Assembly (NCBI RefSeq): GCF_043290135.1 | Contig: NW_027464589.1 | Span: 5,833,001-5,897,000, forward strand | Reading direction: 5' to 3' | DNA: 64,000 nucleotides | From: Rhipicephalus microplus | Lineage: Eukaryota; Arthropoda; Arachnida; Ixodida; Ixodidae | Part shown: one piece after another, positions 55,005 through 64,000 of the stretch | Layout: every line of letters begins with the position of its first letter | How positions within the stretch are numbered: the stretch's first letter is position 1 | Position numbers and translations under genes: made by a program | The notes under the pieces: model-generated | Told to the model about the DNA's origin: nothing | The model's input: only the letters and a program-made list of their open reading frames with translations | Databases searched by the model: none

Positions 55005-57960
55005 TTGGCCACCCCGGTGCAGTATCTGGCCACTACCTCCCACATGCATACGTCAAATAACTCACGGCCCTCAGTCCCCAGCAGCTGCGAAGCAACTGAC
55101 CATGGCGGCGGTCAGATCTGCAACGCAGCAAAGGGTGCTAAGAATCTCTGGATCCGGACAAGCCGCCATTGGAACCTGAACCTGGCAATGTTAAACGCTA
55201 GAACCTTATCTAGTGAGGGAAGTCTAGCTGTACTATTCGAGGAGCTAGAGGGTGTCAAATGGGATATAATAGGGTTCAGTGAGCTTAGGAGGACGGATGA
55301 GGCTTATACAGTGCTACAGAATGGGCACATCCTTTGCTATAGGGGCTTGGCTGACAGAAGAGAGCTTAAAGTGGGGTTCCTAATTCACAGAAATATAGCT
55401 GGCAACATAGAGGAATACTATAGCATTAATGAAAGGGTGGTAGGTATCGTACTTAAACTGAATAAAAGATACAAGATGAAGGTGGTACAGGCTTACGCTC
55501 CTACATCCAGCCATGATGATGCTTCTGTTTAAAGCTTCTATGAAGACATGGAATCGGCAATGAGTAAGGTAAAAACACAGTATACTATAGTGATAGGCGA
55601 AATTAATGCAAAGGTAGGGAAGAAGCAGGCTGGAGACCAGGCAGTAGGAGATTATGGCATCGGTACTAAAAATGCCGGAGGAGAGCTACTAGTAGAATTC
55701 ACAGAACGCAATAATTTACGGATTTTGAATATCTTCTACCGAAAACGAGGAAACCGCAAGTGGTCATGAACGAGCTCTAATGGCGAAAATAAGAACGAAA
55801 TAGACTTTATAATGAGTGCACACTCGGGCATCGTGCAGGATGTGAAGTGGCTGGCAAGGTACGATGCAGTGACCATAGAATGGTACGGTCTCGAATTCGC
55901 CTAGACTTGAAGAAGGAACGACAGAAACTGATACGTAAGAAGCCAATCAATGAGCTAGCACTGAGAGGGAAAGTACAGGAATTCAGAGTCTCGCTTCAGA
56001 ACAGGTACTCAGCTCTTAGTGAGGAAACCAAACTTAGCGTAGATACAATGAATGCTAATCTGACGGGTATGATTCCGGAGTGTGCAGTGGACATTGGAGG
56101 CAGGGTAGTTAGACAGGACACTGGCAAGCTTTCCCAGGAAACGAAGAATCTCATTAAGAAGCGCCAAATCATGAAAGTCTCAAGTACAACAGACAAAATC
56201 CAACTGGCAGAGCTTTCAAAGTTGATTAATAGGCGTAAGGTATGCGATATGAGAAGGTATAACATGGAGAGAATTGAACACGCTCTGAAAACGGAGGAAG
56301 CGTCAAAGCAGTGAAGAGGAAACTTGGGATAGGCAAAAATCGGATGTATGCACTAAGGGACAAAGAAGGCAAAATGGATAGGATAGTTAAAATAGCGGAG
56401 GAGTTTTACAGAGATCTGTACAGTAGCCGGGATAACCACGGCTTTAATACTATAAGAACTAGCAGTAACCCAGATAATACCCCACCAGTAATGATAGACC
56501 AAGTCAGAAAAGCTTTGGAGAGCACACAAAGAGGCAAAGCTGCTGGTGAGGATCAGGTAACATCAGATCTGCTGAAAGATGGAGGACAGATTGTGTTACA
56601 AAAACTAGCCACCCTGTTTACGAGGTGTCTTCTGACAGGAAAAGTACCAGAGTCTTGAAAGAACGCTAACATAATCTTATTACATCAGAAAGGAGATGAC
56701 AAGGACTTGAAGAATTACAGGCCGATCAGCTTGCTTTCTGTAGTATACAAGCTATTTACAAAGGTAATTACTCACAGAGTAAAGAAAACATTAGAATTCA
56801 ATCAACCAAAGGAACAAGCAGGATTTCGAACAAGCTACTCCACAATCGACCACATTCATACTATCCATCAGGTAATAGAGAAATGCTCAGAATATAACCA
56901 ACCACTATACATAGCCTTCATAGATTACGAGAAGGCGTTTGATTCAGTAGAAATATCAGCGGCCATGCAGACACTGCGGAATCAGGGCGTCGATGAAGTA
57001 TATATAAACATCCTGGAAAAAATCTACAGGGGATCAACTGCTACCATAGTGCTTCATAAAGAAAGCAACAGAATACCAATCAAGAAGGGTGTAAGGCAGG
57101 GGGACACAATCTCCCCGATGCTATTTACCGCGTGCTTACAGGAGGTTTTAAGAAGCCTAGATTGGGAACAGTTAGGGATAAGAGTTGATGGAGAGTACCT
57201 TAGTAACCTGCGCTTTGCCGATGACATTGCATTGCTGAGTAACTCGAGGGACGAATCCCAACTCATGATTACGGAGTTAGACAAGCAGAGCAGAAAGGTG
57301 GGTCTTAAAATTAATCTGCAGAAAACGAAAGTAATGTACAACAACCTCGGAAAAGAGCAGCGCTTTGAGATAGGTAATAGTGCACTTCAAGTTGTAAAAG
57401 ACTGTCTACTTAGGGCAGGTAATAACCGCGGAGCCAAACCACGGGATTGAAGTAACTAGAAGAAGAAGAATGGGGTGGAGCAGATTTGGCAACCACTCTC
57501 AAATTATGACAGGTAGATTGTCACTATCCCTCAAGAGGAAGGTATATAACAGCTGTATCTTGCCGGTACTTAGCTACGGAGCAGAAACCTGGAGACTTAC
57601 AAAGAGGGTTCAGCTTAAGTTGAGGACGACACAGCGAGCAATGGAAAGAAAAATTTTAGGTGTAAACTTAAGAGATAAGAAGAGAGCAGAGTGGACTAAG
57701 GAACAAATGGGGGTTAAGGATATCATAGCTGAAATCAAGAAGAGGAAATGAACATGGGCCGGGCATGTAGCGCGTAGACAGGATAACCGCTGGTCATTAA
57801 GGATAACTGACAGGATTCCCAGAGAAGCCAAGCGGGTTAGGGGGAGACAGAAGGTTAGGTGGGACGATGAGATTAAGAAGTTTGCGGGTATAAATTGGCA
57901 GCAGCAAGCACAGGACCGGGTTAACTGGCGCAACAAGGGAGAGGCCTTTGTCCTGCAGTG
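55005..57960 (+). pseudogene. RTE endonuclease-RT polyprotein, broken
   Basis: Endonuclease: NLAMLNARTL, WDIIGFSELRR, VGFLIHRNIAG, VVQAYAPTSS (55005-55530), IVIGEINAKVG (55600) and CSDHRMVRSRIRLDLKKERQ (about 55866). [22 protein letters not shown] (56707 on), [37 protein letters not shown] and [10 protein letters not shown] (about 57215). C-terminal region: SYGAETWRLTKR, GHVARRQDNRW, GRQKVRWDDEI. One ancestral frame, now in five or more pieces. Confidence 0.92.
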
Positions 57961-57995
57961 GACATAGTCAGGCTGATGATGATGAAATGACAATG

Positions 57996-58060
57996 CAACA
58001 AAAGAGAGGCCTTTGTCCTGCAGTGGACATAGTCAGGCTGATGATGATGAAATGACAATG
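57996..58060 (+). repeat. Tandem duplication of the RTE 3' end and target duplication
   Basis: Repeats GAGAGGCCTTTGTCCTGC through the GAT tail and AAATGACAATG of 57930-57995, giving three copies of the 11-mer in all. Confidence 0.92.
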
Positions 58061-58392
58061 CACCTTCTCCTGCTCCCTGCAGCATGGTGAAGCACGATAA
58101 AAATAAGGCACATCTGACCTTTAAAGTTGAATACATGTGGTAATCAAGCTTTCATAATTGAGATCTTGTAAGGCACTGATTTCAGATAATAATCACCCTC
58201 TAGCAAAGCAAACAGTATATACCAAAGCAAAGCGGCGCAAGATATGTGCCAGCGTGAAAGAAGACGAAGTTCATGTGGCTCGTGCTTGCGGGGTCTCTGC
58301 CTGAAATCGCGTTGTGGCCAAGGCTTTATCAATGATAATAACAGCTGTTCTTAGGCATACTGGCTTGTTGCATTGTAACAAGCTGTAAAGAT
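58061..58392. other. No recognised feature
   Basis: Unremarkable sequence between the RTE and the tRNA-like block; nothing recognised. Confidence 0.5.
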
Positions 58393-58475
58393 GTGACTGC
58401 CGTGGCTGGGATCAAACTCCCAAACTTCGGGTCGGCAGGCGAGCACTTTAGCCCCCGATCCACTCTGGTGGATGC
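58393..58475 (-). mobile_element. tRNA-derived SINE head fragment
   Basis: The minus strand reads like the head of the Ruka-like SINE (CTCGCCTGCCGACCCG, B box close to GAGTTTGATCCC, CCACGGCAGTC). The body that follows in full copies is missing. Confidence 0.55.
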
Positions 58476-58635
58476 AAGTTTAAGCAGTCATGTGGCTTTG
58501 CATAGAAAAATTGGCTGCTTCACAGAATGCCTGAGTTCACTTTTGTCTTTATGATTTTTATTCTTCATGATCTATACATATTTTGCTCACCGACATTATC
58601 ACTGAAGCAGGCAGCGAATTTTTTTCTTTTTTGTG

Positions 58636-58925
58636 ACGCAAGCTCTTTAAAGTTATCATGGTAAGATTGCCAATGTCTGTATTAGCCATACTTGAGAAGG
58701 CAAAGCCTTAATGTGGGCTCATAGCCTGCAGGACATGCCCGCATTTCATGGGTCATGGGTATGCACTAGATGTGTATGGGAAAAGGTTTCATGATATGCA
58801 CGACAGGTATTTTATGTCATTAAAGTCGTGACGCGTCAGTCACGTTTGTCATGCACTCATGCTCTTAAGCCAGTTTTGGTACGTACTAGTTGATCACGCA
58901 AGCACCCAGACATATGCAGCTAGAT
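58636..58925 (+). repeat. Unclassified dispersed repeat, copy 2
   Basis: Inverted relative of 15240-15550; see there. Ends near GCAGCTAG in both copies. Confidence 0.75.
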
Positions 58926-59914
58926 AGTGGATAAACTGAAATGGTCAAAATACATTTATTTTGCTAAAAAATGCTTTAATACTTGGATAGTGCACACACA
59001 CTTCTGAAGACCAAATTGGGAGATCATTCGGAACATAGTAAAAGGTTGTGCATGTGACGTTTTTCATATTTTAAGAGTGGAGCTGTTTAAGCAGAGCATT
59101 GGTTTGCAGTGGGAGAACAGAAATAACTATCATCATGAACAGGCAACTGCTCTTTTTGGCCTTTTGTTCATCTTTGTCCTGCTGTGCTTCGCTCCCAGTA
59201 CACATGTGCCGATACGTCCAGCATGGGATGCATTAAGACTGATGGACTAGAGAACGAGTGTTAAGAGAACAAAATGTTGCCAAAAAAAAATTCTCATTAG
59301 ATGGCCTTCGAATTTATGTACTGACAGTCCTAAAACAACCACTCGGGTATTCAGGCATGCTAGTAGAATTTATCATAGTTTTTTATAGAATACTCTGCAA
59401 GGGGGTTGGAAAGATAAGCAAAAGGAACAGGCAAAAAAACGCCAGGTCTGCGCGGAGGGCACAGCACAGTCATAGCAAAAGCTAGAAGAGCAGCATTGCA
59501 TTTTCAAAGCACTTATTGGGTAACAAATGCAAGCACACTCGCTTGATAGCCACTAGGGCATTAATAATAAATTTTTGGGGGTAGTAGGCCGGCATTCGCT
59601 ATGCTATTTTTCGTCATTCTTCTGAGAAGCGTGGTATCTGCTAATCACTTGCAAGGAATTTTGTGCCAATCGTTCATGCAGTGGCTGACCACGATGAGGA
59701 ATTATGACTGAAGTGGCTATGTGCTACAGTTAATAGGGGAACAAGAACAAGTTTTTGTAATGGGTTGGAGATTTGGATGGCCCACTCATTATGCTATCCC
59801 ATTGTGCGACAATTGGTTGTTCTTTCACTGTTTTAAAAGGCTTTATAAGTCTTATTAACGCGAGTGCTTTGCAGACATCAAGCTTGCCTAGGGCAAGTTT
59901 GCCAACAGTCCCAA
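58926..59914. other. No recognised gene
   Basis: Short frames only, no repeat recognised. Confidence 0.5.
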
Positions 59915-59923
59915 GCACTTGCG

Positions 59924-59990
59924 TGGCTCAGTGGTAGAATACTGGGCTGGCACCCAGCGGACCCGGGTTTTTAGCTCAGCTAATACAAGT
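59924..59990 (+). other. tRNA-Gly-like relic
   Basis: TGGCTCAGTGGTAGAATACT is a good A-box/D-arm of tRNA-Gly type, followed by a foldable CTGGG...CCCAG arm and CCCGGGTTTTTAG, a decayed B box. A SINE head or tRNA pseudogene, not a working tRNA. Confidence 0.5.
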
Positions 59991-60818
59991 TCCATGCTAC
60001 TACGCCTGTAAAATGAAGTATCTGACGAACAAGCGCAAGAACCAGAGAAGGTTATCAAACCGCCTTGCAAACCGCAGAACTACCAGCGTGCTCAGCAAAA
60101 CTGGCAACACGTATGGACTACCAAACTGCACTCACAACAGAAATAAATATCACGGATGTCAAAGAGCACTGAAACAGGTTGACAAGTCATGTACATCGTG
60201 GCCTCCACGCGAAATTGGAGGGTCGGTGAACCACAAAATTCAGCGGTTCCAAATGTGAACACAATCTAACTATTCACAATCACAAAGCACACTGCAATGA
60301 CAAGCACAATCACAATGTTATCGCCAACGACGTCAACACCGAGCCGACCACAAACACGCAACAAATACGCCTGATGTGCCTTCATTAAAACAGAAGCTTC
60401 CATAGGTTGCCTGAACCGGCGTTGTAAACTTTGACCATGGCCTTGGAGATTGCGCCAGGTTTCTTTTTGGCCGTCTCAATCGCACGGAGAGCGCGCGTTT
60501 CCAGAGGCGGGCATTGCCCGCTCTTTTCTCCGCACTGTGGTGCTTTTTCTTTCGGTCGAAAAGGCTGCTACACTGTTGGCGAACCTTCTATGTGGTGAGA
60601 AAAAAATGGTTTTGCGCTTTTACACAACTTTCGTATTCGTTTGAAAACGTTGGGTCAAGGAGTACAAGTGAAGTTAACGCTAAGGTGTTTTATTTTCAAA
60701 TGGGGTTTTTATTATGCTGTGGACTGGTGCCGCCTGTATTAGAGCAGTTAAAATTGCGATGCCTCTGCAAGAGATCCGCATGTGCTCGAAACTATACTTC
60801 GAAGTTATATTATATATG

Positions 60819-60901
<83 letters not shown>

Positions 60902-62415
60902 TAGATGTAAATACTAGATTGTCACTACCGAAAGATTTAATTCGATGAGTGAATACTGCAAAATGAGAACCAACATACAGTTCATCAGTTGCCGTATGTA
61001 TACAGAGGTGTAATTAATTTGAAAGTCATAACTTGATGACAATGACTTTTCATGCAAGTAACGTGCACCACTTAGAGTAAATTTGACTCACTCAATGCGT
61101 TTATGTCATTTCTCAGCTAAAATATGACCATTAAAAAAACAATTCTGTATCACTTTAAAAAAGCATATCGATACTCGTGCAACATCTCTCATGAAGATTT
61201 TTCAGTGCTGCCCGGGCAGCACTACACCGCAAACCCCTGGTCTACAATTACAGGCACAAAATGTTTTATTATAGAAGCTAGTTATTAGTGTAGTACATAC
61301 GAGTAATGCATATTTCGGTGACTGTTAGATATGAAAACGGCCAGGCCATATGTGCTACGTGGGGAGAAAAAAAAATAACTCCACAAAAGGCGTTGTTGTG
61401 TCTCTACGACTCGATGGCTCAAGTTGTGAAATATCTAAGGGTGCAACAGAGCTGGCGATTAAAACTTAAACTTACTTAATGACACCAATAAAAGGAAATG
61501 TCTGTGCAGCTCAAATGGCTGTCGACTGATCGCTGATGTCCTTGGGAGTCTTGTGGGCAAGCTTCCTAGCACCACACATATGTAAACATACACAAAAACA
61601 ACCACTGACATTGGGGGATGTGTCTCCCGTTTTACGGCCCACTTCGGAGGCGAGAACAGTATTCGTTGAGTCGAGTGTGCTTTCGATGGTCTAAGGCCCC
61701 AAACTTTAAATCCCCCAACAAAAGCTGTCCACGACAGGCGTGACTTCATGCAAGATTTTAGTACAGACACACAAACAATATAAACTAGAACTATTCCTTC
61801 AAGATTGTTAGAATGAACACATAATAACTGCAGTCTTCTCAGAACAAACGGGAAGCACAGAAAAAGCACAGGCAAGCCACAGTCAACATAGAAATCGTGT
61901 GCTGCTTTACAGGTAGTAAAAAACACGGAAGAAGAAAAACGATGTAAAAAAACCTTTACTACTGGTTCCACCGCCCGGGCCGCTCATGCTTACTGCTTAC
62001 CACACAGAGCAGATCGTGCACTCCTTAAAGAAAAAAAACGGAGTTCCGTCGTTTTGGCCATCACGCGTTACGCCTCTTTCCCAGAAAAAAAGATACAAAT
62101 TTAGTTGCGCGTCCGCAGCAGCCGAAACAATATCTACAAACGTTGGCCGAAAGGACGCGGCCTGCCATTGCAAATCAAACTTCCACCATCCCATTTGGAG
62201 ACCGGCCTGGACAAATGCGAGCAGCGATTGTTGCTTTGCCTGCGTACCGGCAGTGCCTGGCCTGCGCCACGCATGTAATTCGCGGGTCGCTCTTCATCGC
62301 CGGCGTGCCAAAAATGAGGTGATGACGAAACGCTGCAGCATACTATTTGCTCCTGCCCTGACCTGGCCACAGAGCGTTGCGTTCTGGTGAGTCACTATGG
62401 ACTGCTTGGTCTAAC
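59991..62415. other. No recognised gene; (TA)n tract inside
   Basis: Includes a pure (TA)n run at about 60825-60899. Open frames here are short, or span the simple repeat; a 170-codon minus frame at 61459-61971 has no recognisable domain. Confidence 0.5.
60825..60899. repeat. (TA)n microsatellite
   Basis: About 37 uninterrupted TA units. Confidence 0.97.
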
Positions 62416-62416
62416 T

Positions 62417-62445
62417 GCAGGGGCGTAGCCAGAAATTTTTTTCGG
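62417..62445 (+). mobile_element. Possible hAT-type transposon terminus
   Basis: CAGGGGCGTAGCCAGAAATT resembles the CAGGGGCG...CCAG termini of hAT elements. No matching right end or transposase found in the following 200 bp. Confidence 0.3.
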
Positions 62446-62624
62446 GAGAACGTGGTTGTTCACACAGACCCGACGGGAGGGTGGTGCACAGGCATGAGTT
62501 TTTCTATGTGACGTCACTATCCGCGGTAGTTTAAACAGATAATGAACATGTATAAAAAGTCATCAGGTTACCCCTCTCTCCATGCGTATGGTTGTGAAAA
62601 GAGTAAGTAAAAGTACTGTAAGAA

Positions 62625-62857
62625 TGATTGATTGATATGTGGGGTTTAACGTCCCAAAACCACCATATGATTATGAGAGACGTAGTAGAGGGATCCAGAA
62701 ATTTAAGACTACCTGGGGTTCTTTAATGTGCCCCCAAATCTGAGCACACTGGCCTACAGCATTTTCGCCTCCATCCAAAATGCAGCCACTGCAGGCGGGA
62801 TTCGCTCCCGAGACCTGCGAGTTAGCAGCCTTAGCCACTAGACCAAGGCGGTGGGGC
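62625..62857 (-). mobile_element. Ruka-like SINE, nearly full length
   Basis: Flanked by AGTACTGTAAGAA (62612-62624 and 62858-62870). The minus strand runs from a tRNA-like head (CCACCGCCTTGGTCTAGTGG, decayed B box) to the 3' end TTAAACCCCACATATCAATC. More diverged than the copies in the nested complex. Confidence 0.93.
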
Positions 62858-63043
62858 AGTACTGTAAGAAGTACTCTAAATACAGTATAGCACTCTGAAA
62901 CGCGATTCCGAAAACACAGCGCGGTTTATTAATGCATCTCTGCCATTGTTCCTACTACTTCTCCTTTCTCTTCAGCAGACTACCCACTACTAGCTTATGT
63001 CCCAAGTGTGTCGTGCCAGAAGAAGAAAAGTATGCCACAGATA

Positions 63044-63060
63044 AGCCCCCCCCCCCCCCC
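63044..63060 (-). other. G-run (C17 on plus), possible polypurine tract
   Basis: Lies downstream (minus sense) of the gypsy integrase end and could be the polypurine tract before a 3' LTR. No LTR pair is visible, so this is a guess. Confidence 0.25.
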
Positions 63061-63098
63061 TGCAAACAAGTGGCCGTGGGCACTTGAAGAAAAAAAAA

Positions 63099-64000
63099 TT
63101 AGACGGAGCTTGTCAGAATGGGTGCCGGCTTGATCCTTTCAATGCTGACTGTGTCTTCATGCCCATTACGCAGGATTGTGAAATGATGTTCAGAACGCTT
63201 GATGACAGGGAAAGGACCGTCATAGCGAGGCTGAAGAGCACGGCGAGACGCATCGACACAAACAAAAACGTGTGAAGATGTCTGTAGGTTTGCCAACAGA
63301 ACAACGTCGTTCTTAGTGTGAGCTGAAGTTTGTGATGGGCGCAAGTTTTGCATGAAGATCCGCAGAGGCTGGACGAAAGAAGATGGATCTGAAACACTCT
63401 GCGTAGTAACGGGGCTGACGAGGTCACCAGGCAAACGGAGTTTGCAGCCATAAACCATCTCGGCTACAGAGCAGGCAAGTTCTGGCCGAAGTGTTGAACG
63501 CAGGCCGAGAAGCACGATGGGGAGGTGTGATACCCAATCTTCGACGTGAGGCTGCAAAGCGAGTGCTGCTTTTAGATGACGGTGGAGTCTCTCCCCTAAG
63601 CCATTTGATACTGGATGATACGCAGTTGTGCGAATACGTGCACAACCAAGTAGAGATGTGACAGAGGTGAAAAGCGCTGACTCAAACTGTCTGCCTCGAT
63701 CAGTAGTCACCGTTGATGGTACACCAAAACGGCTAATCCAGGTAGCAAGAAAGGTACGAGCAACTGTTTCTGCCGTGATGTCAGGCATTGGAGCTGCTTC
63801 GGGCCACCTAGTGTACCTGTCAATACACGTAAGCAAATACGTATTTCCCCAACATGGAGGTAATGGCCCGACAATGTCCAAATGAATGGTGTCGAAACGA
63901 GCATCAGAGAAAGAGAATTTTCCCCGTGGAGGCTTGGTGTGCCGTTGCACCTTGATAGGCTGACATGCTCTGCAAGTGCAAACACGAATGTTAGCGCGTA
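63099..64000 (-). pseudogene. Ty3/gypsy integrase, cut by the window edge
   Basis: An open frame of 283 codons (63099-63950) continues to the right edge in a probable upstream part. The catalytic core shows [21 protein letters not shown] and [17 protein letters not shown], and the C-terminal module has [11 protein letters not shown]. The Asp-Asp-35-Glu pattern is readable (Glu in GLGERL). Third gypsy lineage in the window; RT, if order is normal, lies beyond 64000. Labelled pseudogene only because completeness cannot be judged. Confidence 0.85.

Larger units (their letters stand above)
54811..57984 (+). mobile_element. Full-length RTE retrotransposon with tRNA-like head
   Basis: Bounded by AAATGACAATG at 54800-54810 and 57985-57995. 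Starts with a tRNA-like sequence (54816-54895), then an RTE coding region (endonuclease, RT, C-terminal region) and a (GAT)n end. The last about 65 bp, duplication included, are repeated once more in tandem to 58060. Disabled by stops (about 55530, 55768, 56656) and frameshifts (about 55840, 56310). Confidence 0.93.

Noticed and set aside
59924..59990. Functional tRNA-Gly gene
   Set aside because: B box and T arm are decayed.
60514..60948. Open frames with Tyr-Ile repeats
   Set aside because: Translation of the (TA)n microsatellite.
61459..61971. 170-codon minus-strand open frame
   Set aside because: No domain, biased composition, surrounded by noncoding sequence; likely chance.

Overview
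The window is a piece of an arthropod genome, most likely a hard tick (Ixodidae, probably metastriate). The clearest organism hint is a tRNA-derived SINE present in at least three recognisable copies, which I recognise as Ruka-like (a SINE family first described from Rhipicephalus ticks). The mix of RTE, CR1/L2-group and Penelope retroelements with pogo/Tigger DNA transposons fits. Species identity is inference. I found no host gene I could confirm; at least two thirds of the 64 kb is transposable elements and simple or tandem repeats.

Layout. 1-3690: decayed LINE (family X) whose ORF1 resembles an SGNH hydrolase, cut by a small RTE insertion with a perfect 7-bp target duplication. 3690-4145: about 90-bp tandem repeat. 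5330-5600: CR1-like LINE tail. 5815-7850: fossil Penelope-like element (PLE). 8610-14648: nearly intact, young Ty3/gypsy-type LTR retrotransposon (minus strand) with the copia-like order gag-PR-IN-RT-RNaseH and a single in-frame TGA. 14894-15173: 70-bp tandem array. 15590-17480: pogo-type transposon with one in-frame stop. 17985-19060: family X 3' end. 20460-22556: 5'-truncated RTE with 10-bp target duplication, landed in an I-like LINE 3' end. 22940-25845: second long family X copy, carrying a MITE-like insert.

27690-39520 is one nested complex. An RTE fragment was split by a Ruka-like SINE (18-bp target duplication). That SINE was split by a CR1/L2-group LINE whose ORF1 carries a 2A-like motif, and that LINE received a second SINE (13-bp duplication). 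The same RTE was split again by another LINE (TAGTT duplication) with 184-bp tandem repeats at its 5' end, and that LINE was split by an intact 2.1-kb Tigger transposon (TA duplication).

40560-40705: mariner trace. 42200-47505: decayed Ty3/gypsy of normal gene order with a probable 5' LTR and PBS. 49330-54440: old tandem duplication of about 850 bp, the second unit hosting a PLE (50618-53934). This PLE has an open RT-GIY-YIG frame, arms of about 715 bp in inverted orientation, and a hammerhead-like core in each arm. 54811-57984: full-length but disabled RTE whose own target duplication encloses a tRNA-like head. 62625-62857: another Ruka-like SINE. 63099-64000: gypsy integrase running off the right edge. 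Stretches with nothing recognisable are listed as such.

Most of these elements are autonomous retroelement remnants, so the genes do not form a pathway. Their shared story is repeated insertion, truncation and decay. The best-preserved coding regions are the IN-before-RT gypsy element, the Tigger transposase, the PLE frame and the ORF1 frames of the two CR1/L2-group LINEs.
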